A DNA stretch of 64,000 nt, from positions 7,256,501 to 7,320,500 of the forward strand of contig NZ_CP128362.1 of the NCBI RefSeq assembly GCF_034274695.1. Direction: 5' to 3'. Below the pieces are notes generated by a model. That model was not told where the DNA came from, searched no databases, and worked only from the letters and a program-made list of their open reading frames with translations. Numbering within the stretch: the stretch's first letter is position 1; each line of letters begins with the position of its first letter. A program made the position numbers and the translations under genes. This DNA is from Chitinophaga sp. LS1. Its GTDB lineage: Bacteria; Bacteroidota; Bacteroidia; Chitinophagales; Chitinophagaceae. Positions 1 to 11,184 of the stretch are shown one piece after another.

Positions 1-74
1 CAAGGTTGAAGCGGCTTTATTTTTAACGATAATTACAAAATATAGAGATAATTTTACTACCAAAATCAATCTTA

Positions 75-602
75 ATGAAAAGCAGGAAGATCGCGGCAAA
101 AAAGAAATTCCAACAGTCGCCAGCGGCAACATCCAGGTCTAAGCCAATAAAGGCCGGGACTGGTGTCGCGACACCACGACCAAAGACAGCCTCCGGAATA
201 TCCAGTCTATCAGCAAATGTCGATAACGTTATTTTGACAGCGACAAAAAAATTAGTTCTCTTAAGTAATGGCCAATATAGATTAGGGAACAGAGTTTTTA
301 CTCCCGGACAGGGGTATTCTGTAAAACGTGCTGATGGGAATAGAGAATCAAAAGTGCCTGGTGATAATACTCATGTAGAAGTATATTTTATAGTCTGGGA
401 TCATGACAAGGAACGTACGCGCATTTCCAAAGCAACAGCTGAGCAGTTAATAAATTTAGCAAAGTCGGCCAGTAGAAATTATCCTGTGTACCAGGCAAGA
501 CAGACGGCACCTAAAAAAGCTGCTGCAAAGAAAGCGGCTTTCGGAGGGTCGGCACATCCTCAGGGTCGAATTAATCCGAAACGATCCGGCAATAAAAAAT
601 AA
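75..602 (+). CDS. Basic, Lys/Ala-rich hypothetical protein (histone H1-like tails)
   Basis: This 175-residue protein is not recognised as a named family. Both ends are strongly basic: the first 60 residues are rich in Lys, Arg, Ser, Thr and Pro, and residues 145-175 carry KKAAAKKAA-type repeats followed by Gly/Arg/Lys. The middle (about 65-140) is less biased and looks folded, with alternating hydrophobic stretches such as VYFIVWDHD. There is no signal peptide or membrane segment. Lys/Ala-rich tails of this kind resemble bacterial histone H1-like nucleoid proteins, so nucleic-acid binding is a reasonable inference but unproven. It stands alone upstream of gene debris. The start at 75 is the first ATG in the open frame. 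Confidence 0.6.
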   Translation: MKSRKIAAKKKFQQSPAATSRSKPIKAGTGVATPRPKTASGISSLSANVDNVILTATKKLVLLSNGQYRLGNRVFTPGQGYSVKRADGNRESKVPGDNTHVEVYFIVWDHDKERTRISKATAEQLINLAKSASRNYPVYQARQTAPKKAAAKKAAFGGSAHPQGRINPKRSGNKK

Positions 603-763
603 AGGGGGATTGAGGAGATTTTAAAGGCTGATAACAAGGGCTTACTATTGTATGGAAAAGCGTTCAGCTACTTCACTAACAGTTATCTCATGTTCATGTT
701 TGATCACTGCCAATGGGATATTGTGTTTAAAGCGTATCCATTTAATCATCTCCACTGTAAAGG

Positions 764-970
764 AAAATGGGAACTGCCCGTATGGGGCATGATCCAAAGA
801 CTTCTGTCTTAAATGGGTATAACCAGGTGCGTGCGGCAAAAAATGTGTTTATTACAGATGAGGCCTGCATGGCTTCGTCGGCTTGCCAGAATCCTTCTAT
901 TACATATATGGCGCTGGCAGCGAGAGCCACCGATTATGCAGTGAAGGAGCTGAAGAAGGGAAATATATAA
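764..970 (+). pseudogene. 3' remnant of a GMC-family oxidoreductase
   Basis: The roughly 68 codons match the C-terminal end of GMC (glucose-methanol-choline) FAD oxidoreductases: a GTARMGHDPKTSV block, then an NVFITDEACM block and SACQNPSITYMALA, ending in a helix DYAVKELKK. In intact family members this follows about 450-500 residues containing the FAD fold. Here the frame hits a stop (TAA at 758-760) immediately upstream and the expected His before MGT is absent. Only the tail of the gene survives. The 160 bp to the left shows no GMC similarity in any frame, which points to a deletion or recombination breakpoint near 760. The fragment itself is not expected to be functional. Confidence 0.8.
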
Positions 971-979
971 TTAATTTTA

Positions 980-1007
980 TTTGTAAATGCCCGCTTTACT
1001 ATCTTTG
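980..1007 (+). promoter_or_regulatory. Putative Bacteroidota-type promoter
   Basis: A TTTG at 980-983 is followed after 16 nt by TATCTTTG at 1000-1007, an exact match to the TAnnTTTG -7 element. It would start a transcript with a leader of about 110 nt ahead of the gene at 1126. The same 16-nt spacing is seen at 12017-12044. Confidence 0.4.
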
Positions 1008-1125
1008 GCAGTAAGGAGGATTTTTTTGTACAATCATTGGAATATAGTACTAAGGTGTTATTTATCCCTTGCGTATAAAGCAATAATTTTAGTGTACAAG
1101 TTTGTAAACCGTTCTCTATACAATT

Positions 1126-2532
1126 ATGAATCTATTTTTACTCGCTACATTCACTATATTGTTCAATAATCCGCCTAGCGATTCTACAGTTAGAAAAGAT
1201 AGTATTATCACCCTGCCTGACAGGTATCTGAGTCAGGTAAAACGCAAATCAGAACATGTCGAATCCCAGGTAGACAAGCGTACGGCGCAGGCCCTGGATC
1301 GCTTTGCACGCCAGGAAAAAAGAATGCAGGCGAAGCTGATGAAGATGGATTCGACAGCCGCAAAAAGAATATTTTCCCAGTCGATAGATAGTCTCAATCA
1401 TATGAAGGCCGGTTTAGGCAGAAAGGTGAGTGGCATCACATCTAATGCCGGGGGCGCTTATTTGGATACTTTGCAGAATTCATTGAAATTCCTGCAAGGG
1501 TCGAATAATATATCAGGGTCGAATACCAGTAAACTGGCGAGTGCTACGCAGAGCGTAGATAATCTGCAAAATAGCCTGCAACAAGCGGAGCAGGTAAAGG
1601 CATACCTGAGAGAGCAAAGGCAATTGTTAAAGCAGCAACTGGCAAATTATACTGGTTTTGGCAAGGATTTGACAAACCTGAATAAGGAGGCATATTATTA
1701 CGGCCAGCAATTGAATGAATACAAGGCTACTTTATCGGATAGGAAAAAAGCAGAAGAGAAGGCGGTCAAATTGCTCAAAACTTTACCAGCGTATAATAAT
1801 TTTATAACACAGCATTCACAGTATGCGAGTTTGTTCAACCTGATTGGAGCCAGCAGTAATAGTACAGCCAGTCTGGCGGGGTTGCAGACCCGTAGCCAGG
1901 TAGAGTCAATTATTTCCCAGCGGTTGGGGAATGATCCCAGTGCACAGCAGGCGGTGAGTCAGCAGATGGCGCAGGCAAAGTCACAGTTGAATGAGTTGAA
2001 GGATAAATATTCCAATTTAGATAATGCGGGAGATATGCCTGATTTCAAACCAAACCCGATGAAGACAAAGAGTTTTCTGCAGCGGTTGGAGTTTGGGGGG
2101 AACCTGCAATTCCAGAAGAATACGTCTTATTATCCTACTACCACGGACATTGCCGGACAGGTGGGGTATAAGTTTCATAAAAATGGTTCTGCTGGTGTAG
2201 GTGTGTCTTATAAGTTAGGGATGGGCACAGGTTGGAATCATATTGCTTTTACGCACCAGGGGGTGGGGTTGAGGTCTTATATGGATTGGAAGTTGAAGGG
2301 GACTTTTTATTTGAATGGTGGGTTTGAGGAGAATTATGTGACCACTTTTACGAATGTGTCTGAGTTGATGAATGTAAATAGCTGGCAGCGGAGTGCGCTC
2401 TTGGGGATATCTAAGAAATATAAGATTAATGCAAAGTTGAAAGGGAACCTGATGTTGTTGTATGATTTTCTGGCCAGCAGAAATTTCCCCGCTACCAGTT
2501 CAATAAAGGTGAGATTTGGGTATACCATGTAA
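1126..2532 (+). CDS. Coiled-coil protein with C-terminal outer-membrane barrel-like domain
   Basis: This 468-residue protein begins with a short hydrophobic stretch (MNLFLLATFTILF) that is probably a signal sequence. Residues 30-300 are Lys/Gln/Glu-rich with heptad character, including segments such as NLQNSLQQAEQVKAYLREQR, and are probably a long coiled coil. From about 325 to the C-terminus the pattern changes to alternating aromatic and glycine-rich strands (FGGNLQFQ, GYKFHKNG, RFGYTM) ending in an aromatic-containing strand, typical of a Bacteroidota outer-membrane beta-barrel. No named family is recognised. It faces away from the RHS cassette on the opposite strand, and no shared transcript is possible. 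Location at the cell envelope is inferred. Confidence 0.7.
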   Translation: MNLFLLATFTILFNNPPSDSTVRKDSIITLPDRYLSQVKRKSEHVESQVDKRTAQALDRFARQEKRMQAKLMKMDSTAAKRIFSQSIDSLNHMKAGLGRKVSGITSNAGGAYLDTLQNSLKFLQGSNNISGSNTSKLASATQSVDNLQNSLQQAEQVKAYLREQRQLLKQQLANYTGFGKDLTNLNKEAYYYGQQLNEYKATLSDRKKAEEKAVKLLKTLPAYNNFITQHSQYASLFNLIGASSNSTASLAGLQTRSQVESIISQRLGNDPSAQQAVSQQMAQAKSQLNELKDKYSNLDNAGDMPDFKPNPMKTKSFLQRLEFGGNLQFQKNTSYYPTTTDIAGQVGYKFHKNGSAGVGVSYKLGMGTGWNHIAFTHQGVGLRSYMDWKLKGTFYLNGGFEENYVTTFTNVSELMNVNSWQRSALLGISKKYKINAKLKGNLMLLYDFLASRNFPATSSIKVRFGYTM

Positions 2533-2566
2533 TGGGAAAAGCGCATAAAAGCCTATGCTAAATAGC

Positions 2567-2595
2567 AAAGCCCACGCAGACTTGCGCGGGCTTTT
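2567..2595 (+). terminator. Rho-independent terminator
   Basis: An AAGCCC-A-CGCA arm pairs with TGCG-CGGGCTT around a short loop and is followed by TTTT. It lies 35 bp after the stop of the coiled-coil/barrel gene and between convergent genes, so it may also stop transcription from the right. Confidence 0.75.
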
Positions 2596-2619
2596 GGGAA
2601 AATAATATATTGTTCCTGT

Positions 2620-2902
2620 CTACCAGTTATAAATTCCGTGCGCCTCCAAAATATAATAATAATTGATAAAATCAGGTTTTATTTCCCCCTCAACAACAAA
2701 CACTTTCAAGCTGGCTTTCACTCAAAATATAACCATCATAAAAAAACGGATCACCTTCCTGAATAGTAAAGGTTTTAATTAACTCTTCAACTGTTACAAC
2801 AATGCTAATTTCTTCGCATAAATCTTGTGATGCCTTATTGTAAATATTAATCGTACGATCAACTCGTTCAAGTTTATCTGATAAGTTTCGCGAGGATGTC
2901 AT
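2620..2902 (-). pseudogene. Small DUF7683-like protein, frameshifted (candidate immunity gene)
   Basis: The frame opens at 2902 and stops after 70 codons, but a second frame carries on without interruption from about 2710 to a TAG at 2620-2622. Removing one T from the CAGCTTGAAA at 2704-2713 (minus strand) joins them into a protein of about 93 residues whose tail reads IKPDFINYYYILEAHGIYNW. The N-terminal part (INIYNK, then a GDPFFYDGYIL segment) resembles the small DUF7683 proteins as I remember them; this family call is tentative. It lies downstream of an RHS gene on the same strand, where immunity genes are usually found. The truncated 70-residue form might still be made. Confidence 0.55.
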
Positions 2903-3026
2903 ATAGGTTATTCATTTTTAAGTGCTGTGTATTATAATGCTAATATAGGAGTTGCAGCACCGCCTGTTCCAATCACGAACCCTACTTCCACTAGTTTAAT
3001 GATAACGATACATGTCACAAAAACAA

Positions 3027-3512
3027 CTACTTATATTTCAATCCCCAATTATTTAATATACTGTCTGCGCTATGCTTTGTAACATTATTCTCTTCAGTGC
3101 CAATCAGCGGGTTATAATATTTATACTCCCAACCGACTGTATCATTATATCTATACCCAATAGTCAATTTCTCATATTTATCTCCTACTATTCTAAGGTA
3201 AGTATCACCATCATACACTATACTGCCATCTTTCACCACCACAATCTTGGAACTCCTAAAACTTCCGCTATCGGGCCTATTAGCTGGATACCACATCTTT
3301 GTTTCGCTCAACTTATCATTTGTCAACCAATGATCTGGTAGCACTGCTATACCAATCCTCTCTCGTTCTGCATTAAAGGCAACGCCATATTTATCCCCAG
3401 GCGGGAATATCAAATAATATAACTTATCCTTAGTCAGGAGAAAAATAACTGAAACTATTATAAGCAATGGATACCAAAATTTAATTCTAGTCTTTCTCAT
3501 GCTAATTACCAT
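3027..3512 (-). CDS. Membrane-anchored small protein downstream of RHS gene (candidate immunity protein)
   Basis: This 161-residue protein has one N-terminal transmembrane segment ([14 protein letters not shown], about residues 13-27) and a hydrophilic remainder rich in Tyr and charged residues, with no family recognised. Translation probably starts at 3512, where the ATGG overlaps the TAA of the RHS gene, or at the in-frame ATG at 3500 (MRKTRIKF). This stop-start overlap implies translational coupling to the RHS protein. The position directly after a polymorphic-toxin-type gene suggests an immunity role, but nothing in the sequence proves it. The extracytoplasmic orientation would suit protection against a secreted toxin. 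Confidence 0.65.
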   Translation of the reverse strand: MVISMRKTRIKFWYPLLIIVSVIFLLTKDKLYYLIFPPGDKYGVAFNAERERIGIAVLPDHWLTNDKLSETKMWYPANRPDSGSFRSSKIVVVKDGSIVYDGDTYLRIVGDKYEKLTIGYRYNDTVGWEYKYYNPLIGTEENNVTKHSADSILNNWGLKYK

Positions 3513-6500
3513 TTAAATAATCCGTAAATAAAATCTATAACCTTTTTGGAGGTACCCGTAGGCTCATTTCTATATGCCCTTCCATCCAATGCGGTCGATG
3601 CTCGTGGCGTAACGTCTATTGGAGAATTTTCTGTTAAAATCATTTTACCTGCGGCTCCCATTACCTGATCGGCACTAGCAGGCGCACCAACTGCTCCTAG
3701 CAGATCTCCAAAATTACCCGGTACCTTAACAGCACTACCTAATGGCAAAGCTCCTAAAGCTAATGCTTTATCCATAAAGTCAATCGTATTATTAATCTTA
3801 TAGTCATTATACTGAATTTTATTAGTATTCCTGAAGTTCTCCAAATCCTTTGTTACACTTTGCAGTGAACTAACATCAAAATCTGACTCTCCTCTTGCTA
3901 CAGATGTTTGTTGAGGAGTAGATGTTATATTACCAACAACCTTATTATCACTATTTGTCATTACTACATTAGAGGTTGTAGTTGTTATCACTTTTCCCTC
4001 TTCTGTTTTTATTCTGGGGTCAGAGAATACAAGATTGGTAACACTAGTAATTGATGTTTTAGTTGTTGTATAAGTAATGCCATTTTTTGTAGTAACTACT
4101 TTACTGGATGATAAACTTGAGGCTGTAACATGTAGTGTATTATACTCATCCATTGTACTAGTTATTCTTGTAGGTGGATCGTTAGGTGCCATGCCATCCG
4201 GATCGATAAACCTAATTGGATTATCAAAAGCATAATTATATGGAGAATGCCTCCTCATTTTGTCAGATAGTGGATCCACCACCTGCCACCTTCCAATCTG
4301 TGCATCATACATCCTGGCGCCATAATCATACCATTCCAAACCACTCCCATCACTAAACTCCTCACTTTGCAACTCCTTACCATTATACTTAAATCTATTC
4401 TCTATTTTCCCCACAGCCTTAGACGATATCCCCGCCATCGTCAACCCAAACGGATAATAATGCGTCTCCTCCAAAAGCGCTCCTTTATTATGCACTACAA
4501 TCAAATTATCAAAATATACGGGCTCATTACTCTCATTCAATGTATAAATATAAATAAATCCTGTCTTTTCTATCCGCATTGATTGCACCTCCAGCACATT
4601 AATTACGTTCGGACCGCCCTGAGGTTGCCGGATACCACTATTCCCACTCACCATATTAAACTGGTCATCAAACATCACATAACTCAAATATGACTTCGGC
4701 TTATCTGAAGCATTATTATTTGCATCACTATTCTTCAATGCATTGTAAGTATCCTTTGTAAATTGCGACTGAATAGGGGAATTCGCACCTATACCAGCAT
4801 GTACACCATCACTCACACCTGTACCGGTAAAAGCCTGTAATATCGCGGCAGCTAATTGTTCTGCAGTTGAATTACTTGTATTAGCTGCGGTACTATTATA
4901 TGCAACCGTAGTACCAATCCGGATTGTATCACCTGCCATTACCCGCAATACAATTGACGGACCTATCTTTTGACCAGTAGCACTTAATTTCGCTACATAA
5001 TCATTCGGACTGGTAGTATTATCAGTTGGATAACCATTTGAAATACTTGTAATTGCTGTACGAGTGTTATCGATATTGCTGAATAAAGCATTTTCTTTAC
5101 CACTGACCGCTGTCTCCATCGTTGCAGCGTAAATAGCCGTATCACGCTGAGTGCCCAGTACTACCCGTATATTTCCCAGGTGATCTTTCTCAAAATAATC
5201 ATAAGTGTATTGAATCGCCTTACCTGAATCATATACCGGACGGATCCGTCCTTCTTCATGAGCTATATGCTGCAAAGTATCCTGTTGGTATAAAAATCCT
5301 CCAACGTAATCACTTACAGTTGTTTTAACTGGTGAAACAGTACTATCAACGACTGTTTTCTTTAACTTAGTCCCAACCGCATCATATAGATATGTAATCA
5401 TTCCTTTTCCAGGAATTAAGATCTTTTCAGGATGTGATAAATAGTTATAACTAATCGCGGTGATTCCCTTATTCAAGTCACTGATCTGGTTACCATTGCC
5501 ATCATAAGCATAATCATTAACTGTAGCTGAATTAGAACCATCATTGAAATCTCCTAATTTAGCTGAAATCGTATTACTGGTATCTGTAACTGACAGCAGC
5601 TTATTACTTCCTGACTGGTAAGTATATTTCAATCTGTCTATAGCACTTATTGTGGTCCCTATCAAACCCTGCTGCTTCATAGATCCAATATTCCCGTTCG
5701 CATCATATGTAAGATTGCTAACAGAAAAATCTATTGTCGTATTAGCCCACGCACCTGAAGTATTCTGCTTGAAATCGGCAACTGTTAAACGGTTATTCAG
5801 ATCATAAGAATACCCGAATGCCCTGGCTACACCATCATTTGCTCCCTTCCACTTTACACCGGCTATATTACCATTGTACTGGTTACGGGTAAACCCATAA
5901 TCATAACTCAATTCCTCTCCAAAATAATTAGTCGTACTGGTCGTATTTACATATGCTTTATTGATGCCCTGCAACCAACCGCGAATATTATAGGTATAAG
6001 TAATTGTATCCAGCTGGGTAGAGGTACCTGTCACATTGAGCCTTTTACGCTGTAATCGTCCAAGTTCATCATAGGTGTTAGCTGCAATAGTCTGATCCAG
6101 GGTCGTAACGTCGTTTACACGCGTTATCACGCTTAGCAACCTTCCTCCTGCATCATATGAATTCATCGTTAACAGTGTAATTTGCGGGGTCAATGAACTC
6201 CTCGAATTCGAATGACGAAGATAAGTGCTGAGAACTTTCCCATTAAAATCATACAGGCTTGTACTAATATCTTTTCCCCCTGTTTGATTTTCTCCTATTG
6301 TTTGTATAGTTCTCCCTTTATCATCATAATATATCGTTGCTGTCAGCCATTGATCAGTACCCAGCACCCTCACTTTAGCTCCTGTTTTCAATCCTTGCGT
6401 CAATGAACTGGGACTGGAAGGTAAAGCTTCTGAATAGGGATTTGAACCTCCCTGAGGCTTGGAAACATCTGCTGATACATAGCCCAATGAACCGGTATAA

Positions 6501-7918
6501 CTATAATTATCATAATAATTATATGTTAATGGAGTCAGACTACTGGCACTAATTGATGGCAACGCATTGGTGGCTGCAACGGTGGTCGTACCAGCATTAC
6601 CAGTGGTGATTTCTGCCGTAATTTCAACTCCACTCGTGGATTCAAAACCAGGAATGATTGTTATGCTATTGCTTGCTGTATAAGATGTTGTTATTCCGTC
6701 ATAACTATTTAATACCAGATCTGACTGAATAGGGAAACTATAAGATATGCCCTGACTACCAGATACCGAAGTATTCAAACTGGCCTGCAATGCTTCCCTT
6801 GTGGTAGTTGCTTTATAGATGGCAGTCATGGAAACACGGTTCAGATTATCATAAAAATTACCAAGCCACTGCTGGGGCGATGTAGCCCGTTGCACTGAAT
6901 CCTGGGTAAAGGCTACTCTGTCACGCACATCATATACTGAATAGACAGCACCTGCTCCCGGTATTCTTTTAACCACTATCCGGTCACGGTCGTCAAACTG
7001 ATATTGAAAACATAACTCATTCGCTATACTGGCAGTAACAGCCCAGCCATTGGCTATAACCGCATTGGTAGCAAGCGGAGGCATTACAAATACAAGGCGG
7101 CCCAGATCATCATAAATGTAATAGGTACAAAGCCACCCTTCATGAGAGCCATATACCGATGAGATCAATTTTTTGACAAGTATTACACGATTGCTTTTAT
7201 CAGTAAATACAACTGTCTGCTGACCATTTTCATCAATATCAACATTTTTATGCAATGCTCCATGCGTATAAATTCCGCCACTGACAGGCAAACCTGTAGT
7301 AAAATTCCAAATTCTAACCTCATCACTGGCACTGTTGAGCAGATATTGTTTCTGAACCGGGTTGGCGGCCCAGCTATTTCCCGGAGCTGCTACCTTCAAT
7401 ATCCTGCTTAATGGAGACGCTTCATAAGTATTTTGACTGTAATAAATACTTTCTCCAACGATTCCGGGGTTCAGTGTGCTACTTTGATAAAAAGTCTTTT
7501 GACTATTGAATGGATCTGTTTTAAAGCTACCATCACTTGTATTACCACTTTGCTGTGCGTAAGGAAGATACTGATATTGTTCTCTGCCATATGGGTCATA
7601 TAGTTGTGGCTGTACGATATCCTTTCCTGCAGGACTGGTTCCCTTTGATACAGTTTGTATAGTCCGGCCCAATCCATCAAGATATTCCGTACTCATCTTT
7701 ACTTCCGTCACTGTGCGCGAAGAAGCACTAACAACCGCCGTATCTGAAGTCGGCATGGAAGGAGCCCAGGTACGTACATAATTAATTACACCTGATGAAT
7801 ACGCAGCCGGTACAGCGACCGGGGTTGCAGTTGGTCTTGTGGAAGTGGCCACTGGTATATTTTGGGCATACAATGCATGACCTATCAGCAAAGCCACCCC
7901 AATGAATATTTTTTTCAT
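3506..7918 (-). CDS. RHS repeat-associated core protein (DUF6443-type) with variable C-terminal tail
   Basis: This 1470-residue secreted protein has a signal peptide ([19 protein letters not shown]). An N-terminal segment matches the DUF6443-type domain ([16 protein letters not shown]), followed by many YD/RHS repeats ([40 protein letters not shown]). The RHS-associated core lies around residues 1180-1250: [56 protein letters not shown]. After the DPDGMAP boundary, about 230 unique residues follow, Thr/Ser-rich at first, then a small Gly/Ala-rich helix region. This is the toxin position in polymorphic-toxin RHS proteins, but I do not recognise a nuclease or other active-site motif. It starts 11 bp after the preceding RHS gene, so the two are co-transcribed. 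Confidence 0.85.
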   Translation of the reverse strand: MKKIFIGVALLIGHALYAQNIPVATSTRPTATPVAVPAAYSSGVINYVRTWAPSMPTSDTAVVSASSRTVTEVKMSTEYLDGLGRTIQTVSKGTSPAGKDIVQPQLYDPYGREQYQYLPYAQQSGNTSDGSFKTDPFNSQKTFYQSSTLNPGIVGESIYYSQNTYEASPLSRILKVAAPGNSWAANPVQKQYLLNSASDEVRIWNFTTGLPVSGGIYTHGALHKNVDIDENGQQTVVFTDKSNRVILVKKLISSVYGSHEGWLCTYYIYDDLGRLVFVMPPLATNAVIANGWAVTASIANELCFQYQFDDRDRIVVKRIPGAGAVYSVYDVRDRVAFTQDSVQRATSPQQWLGNFYDNLNRVSMTAIYKATTTREALQASLNTSVSGSQGISYSFPIQSDLVLNSYDGITTSYTASNSITIIPGFESTSGVEITAEITTGNAGTTTVAATNALPSISASSLTPLTYNYYDNYSYTGSLGYVSADVSKPQGGSNPYSEALPSSPSSLTQGLKTGAKVRVLGTDQWLTATIYYDDKGRTIQTIGENQTGGKDISTSLYDFNGKVLSTYLRHSNSRSSLTPQITLLTMNSYDAGGRLLSVITRVNDVTTLDQTIAANTYDELGRLQRKRLNVTGTSTQLDTITYTYNIRGWLQGINKAYVNTTSTTNYFGEELSYDYGFTRNQYNGNIAGVKWKGANDGVARAFGYSYDLNNRLTVADFKQNTSGAWANTTIDFSVSNLTYDANGNIGSMKQQGLIGTTISAIDRLKYTYQSGSNKLLSVTDTSNTISAKLGDFNDGSNSATVNDYAYDGNGNQISDLNKGITAISYNYLSHPEKILIPGKGMITYLYDAVGTKLKKTVVDSTVSPVKTTVSDYVGGFLYQQDTLQHIAHEEGRIRPVYDSGKAIQYTYDYFEKDHLGNIRVVLGTQRDTAIYAATMETAVSGKENALFSNIDNTRTAITSISNGYPTDNTTSPNDYVAKLSATGQKIGPSIVLRVMAGDTIRIGTTVAYNSTAANTSNSTAEQLAAAILQAFTGTGVSDGVHAGIGANSPIQSQFTKDTYNALKNSDANNNASDKPKSYLSYVMFDDQFNMVSGNSGIRQPQGGPNVINVLEVQSMRIEKTGFIYIYTLNESNEPVYFDNLIVVHNKGALLEETHYYPFGLTMAGISSKAVGKIENRFKYNGKELQSEEFSDGSGLEWYDYGARMYDAQIGRWQVVDPLSDKMRRHSPYNYAFDNPIRFIDPDGMAPNDPPTRITSTMDEYNTLHVTASSLSSSKVVTTKNGITYTTTKTSITSVTNLVFSDPRIKTEEGKVITTTTSNVVMTNSDNKVVGNITSTPQQTSVARGESDFDVSSLQSVTKDLENFRNTNKIQYNDYKINNTIDFMDKALALGALPLGSAVKVPGNFGDLLGAVGAPASADQVMGAAGKMILTENSPIDVTPRASTALDGRAYRNEPTGTSKKVIDFIYGLFKW

Positions 7919-7929
7919 ACGTAATCGGG

Positions 7930-10900
7930 TTATTGGGTGATAGGTTGTGCGAATTGATAATTCATCTGCTTGAGGATTTTACCATTCTGGTCTTTAATTA
8001 CGATCAACCTTCCAAACAGATCATATTCATAATATGACGTTCTGCCAGCAGGGTCGGTTTCACTGGTGACACCTATCAGGGGTTTAAATGTGTAACTGCT
8101 CACAAGCACATTGGTCAGGCCGGTCCTCAACTTCTTTAATTCTGTCCTTAGCACATCATCACCCGAAGGATTTCTGATTACACTGGTACTTAACTGTGCA
8201 ATCGCACTTGCATATGTAGTACCCGTAATCTTCGCTACAGGATAACAATTATTATATCCCCATATATATGCCTCTGTAACATCATTCACCTTATTTTGCT
8301 CAATTATATTTCCAACACTATCATACCTGCTAAAACTAATTTTCGCATCGTAATTCACATCCTTAATAATATTTCCGTTGCTGATATAAGCCGGAGTAAA
8401 AGATGCCTGTGCTGTTGCCCGCTTCAATGTAAATGCCGTGTCTATCTGCACCTGTATCCCTGCCATCGCCGGCACTGTCTTATACTTTATAAACTTCCCA
8501 CCTAAAATCGTCGTCACGCCACTTTTTATCTGCTGCATATACTGCTCAATCACTAAATTATGGATACTACTATCCTGCATTGTCTTAATTGCCGCCAACC
8601 CAGCACTCAATGTACCAGCAGGAATAGTATAATCAGTCGGATACTTCGTATACGTCCACACATCATCCCCCTTTGAATTCGTCGTATGTACACGCGTAGG
8701 TTGTATATGATCCATGTTATCATAGTAAGTATCTACTACGCTCACCAGGGAATCCGTCCCAGCATATTCCGTCGTTGTCGATTTGCTAAGCAGTGCTCCA
8801 TCACTACGATAACTATAATAATTAGAACTAAAATGCTCCCAGGGATATCCTACATAATAAGTCCATTTCTCCCTATAAGCGGCCTTCCACGCCTGAACTT
8901 TCCCCTTCAGGAAAGTAGTATATACATTCTCCTGCTTTGTCAACAATTTCCCTGTGTTATCATAAGTATACTGTGCCTTTAGCATGCCCTTTTCAGGGTA
9001 TACATTCGTAGATGGACCAAAGGGATAGCTATTTAAACCTGAAGAATTGTCACCTAAGGCATACACATATCTGATACTCCCATTCTGATTATCTGTTTCC
9101 AATACCTCTTTGTAAACCACACCACCACCGCTGGTTTCTATTTCATTATTAGCGGCAGAAGTCCTGTAAGTCATATCACAAGCCAACTCCTCATATGCAC
9201 CGTTATTAGTGTTAGCACCAGGGGCTGGTTTCCATACAGTCATTTTATATTTATAAACCGGTTTATTGGTCAGATAACCTGATGACATAGATGTATTTCC
9301 AGACAGGTTGTAAGTATAGCTCTTAATGATATCATTAGCATGATTGATACCATCATAAGTTGTCATAGCCTTCAATCGAAGCCCGCCTCCCGTTGCAATC
9401 GCGGTCGTACCTGTAATTGCCTTGTATGTCAGATCAACAGCTACTTTTTCATAAGAAACCGTTGGCTCGGAATGCTCTGTCATCATCACAATATGATACT
9501 CCCCTGAATCAACAGGTATATACTGGGTACCACTTCCTATATTCGAAGTTGCACCAGTCTGCATATTCCGGAGGATAAGAGAATTAATATTACCTAAGGA
9601 TGAGGTACGGGTTACAATAGCTTTTATATACTGGAAGTAAGGTATATTCACAATAATACTATCTATCTTATAATCAGGATAAGTCGTATTCCCATTCACA
9701 CCCGTCGTCACTGACTTTGATGCTGTCAGTATCTGATAAACGGCATCATTCACCTCTATCGAATTGCTGTAATGACTATAAGTATTACTCTCATAAGTAA
9801 AGGTAGTACTGCCGCCTGTCGGATAAGTTATACTCTCTAATATATCTGCCTTTGTGTAGGTAAAATTAGGTTCCCTGTCGCCGCCAGAGGTAACACTATC
9901 AGAAGGTAACAGGGAGTAATTTTTTGCTCCATTATAATACCCCCAGTGGTCCTGTGAAAAGGAATTGATAGCCGGCAAATGCGTACTATTATAACTAAGT
10001 GTATAAGACCCAATCACATTATTATTAACATCTGCCTGACTCACCTTTGTCAACATCAGCCTTACAGGTGTGGTATAAGTAAACAGATATTTATTCAGAT
10101 CTGTATATACATTATTAAATCCTGAAGAATAGGTGATATCACTCAATGCATAAAAAGGATCACTACTGGAATTAGTTACATCCGTCCTTACTGTATTATA
10201 ATTGAAAGTGACTTTGCCTCCAGGAAAAGTAATAGTTTTCAAAGTCTGCTGTTGGCAGACACGGTTGTTGTAGCAGGTAGAAAGCGTAGGCGTAGCACCG
10301 GGACAACCCTGAATAGAAACACCAGAGACTAGCACGGAGGGAGAACTGGTTTCGGTTTGTGTAACTGATGGTGCCGGTAATCCCTTATCTAATTCATAGG
10401 TAAAGTCAATCGTCCGTTTACTTTTAGGCAGAATGATCTGTGTGAGGTACCAGGAAGATGGATAGATTTCATCAGAACCTCCGCAGGAGGAAACTGATAT
10501 TGTCCAATCAGTGCTGCCAAAAATATACTGCGTACCATCAGGGGTCACCATTGTAAAGTACATATTGCCATCAATGAGCGGCATCCAGGTAATCTTTATA
10601 TCCCTGTAAGGTAATAACACAATCTGTTGATTAGTATCTACTACAAATTTACCACTGATCCCTCCTACATTATAATTAAACTCATCGGGCTGCGTATCCA
10701 GCTGATTAGTCGCGGAGAAATTGAACGTCTGATAATTATCAGCACCCTCCATATCTCCGGAGGCTGTGATTATAATTCTCCTTCCTCCACTACCATTCAC
10801 ATATCCCACTCCTGTCTCATCAGGCAGTCCCCTCACCGTACGCGAAATAACACCACCCGCATTCAATGCCCATCCCAAACCCACATTCGATGCAATATCA

Positions 10901-11184
10901 TTTACCCTATTTCCACCTGCATGGTAAGAAAGGCTCAATTCAGTATTAAATTCATTTCCAACACTAATCTTCCCCAAAGGAATTGATATCGAAGGCAATC
11001 CATTGAACAAATTCACAGGGACATCTCCGAATTTTCCCAGAGAGGCGGCATTCGGCGCCGGAGGGGCAACATTAAAAACGGTTGGGTTAAGGTCGCTCTG
11101 TTCCTGCGCCCAAAGCTTACCTGCAAGCAGTAGCAGCAGAACAGTACATAGATACCGACCTTGCTTAAAAGGAATGTATTTCAT
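7930..11184 (-). CDS. Secreted RHS-like protein, first gene of RHS pair
   Basis: This 1084-residue protein begins with a signal peptide ([17 protein letters not shown], residues 11-27). The N-terminal part contains a [12 protein letters not shown] and [15 protein letters not shown] signature, typical of the first partner in Bacteroidota RHS pairs and similar to SpvB/TcaC-like starts. Only a few YD repeats are present, at the end ([20 protein letters not shown]). It has no RHS core and no variable toxin tail, so it probably works as a shell or carrier partner for the 1470-residue protein encoded 11 bp downstream. The upstream 450 bp contains no other gene, so transcription should start there. 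Confidence 0.8.
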   Translation of the reverse strand: MKYIPFKQGRYLCTVLLLLLAGKLWAQEQSDLNPTVFNVAPPAPNAASLGKFGDVPVNLFNGLPSISIPLGKISVGNEFNTELSLSYHAGGNRVNDIASNVGLGWALNAGGVISRTVRGLPDETGVGYVNGSGGRRIIITASGDMEGADNYQTFNFSATNQLDTQPDEFNYNVGGISGKFVVDTNQQIVLLPYRDIKITWMPLIDGNMYFTMVTPDGTQYIFGSTDWTISVSSCGGSDEIYPSSWYLTQIILPKSKRTIDFTYELDKGLPAPSVTQTETSSPSVLVSGVSIQGCPGATPTLSTCYNNRVCQQQTLKTITFPGGKVTFNYNTVRTDVTNSSSDPFYALSDITYSSGFNNVYTDLNKYLFTYTTPVRLMLTKVSQADVNNNVIGSYTLSYNSTHLPAINSFSQDHWGYYNGAKNYSLLPSDSVTSGGDREPNFTYTKADILESITYPTGGSTTFTYESNTYSHYSNSIEVNDAVYQILTASKSVTTGVNGNTTYPDYKIDSIIVNIPYFQYIKAIVTRTSSLGNINSLILRNMQTGATSNIGSGTQYIPVDSGEYHIVMMTEHSEPTVSYEKVAVDLTYKAITGTTAIATGGGLRLKAMTTYDGINHANDIIKSYTYNLSGNTSMSSGYLTNKPVYKYKMTVWKPAPGANTNNGAYEELACDMTYRTSAANNEIETSGGGVVYKEVLETDNQNGSIRYVYALGDNSSGLNSYPFGPSTNVYPEKGMLKAQYTYDNTGKLLTKQENVYTTFLKGKVQAWKAAYREKWTYYVGYPWEHFSSNYYSYRSDGALLSKSTTTEYAGTDSLVSVVDTYYDNMDHIQPTRVHTTNSKGDDVWTYTKYPTDYTIPAGTLSAGLAAIKTMQDSSIHNLVIEQYMQQIKSGVTTILGGKFIKYKTVPAMAGIQVQIDTAFTLKRATAQASFTPAYISNGNIIKDVNYDAKISFSRYDSVGNIIEQNKVNDVTEAYIWGYNNCYPVAKITGTTYASAIAQLSTSVIRNPSGDDVLRTELKKLRTGLTNVLVSSYTFKPLIGVTSETDPAGRTSYYEYDLFGRLIVIKDQNGKILKQMNYQFAQPITQ

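Noticed and set aside
645..839. Minus-strand frame of 64 codons over the GMC breakpoint
   Set aside because: The right half is the antisense of the GMC remnant. Only the left 38 codons could be real, and no family is recognised.
2903..3026. Short minus-strand hydrophobic frame ending in VGFVIGTGGAATPILAL
   Set aside because: About 30 codons with only a possible GTG start and no recognisable family. It may be toxin or immunity debris, but the evidence is too thin for a feature.
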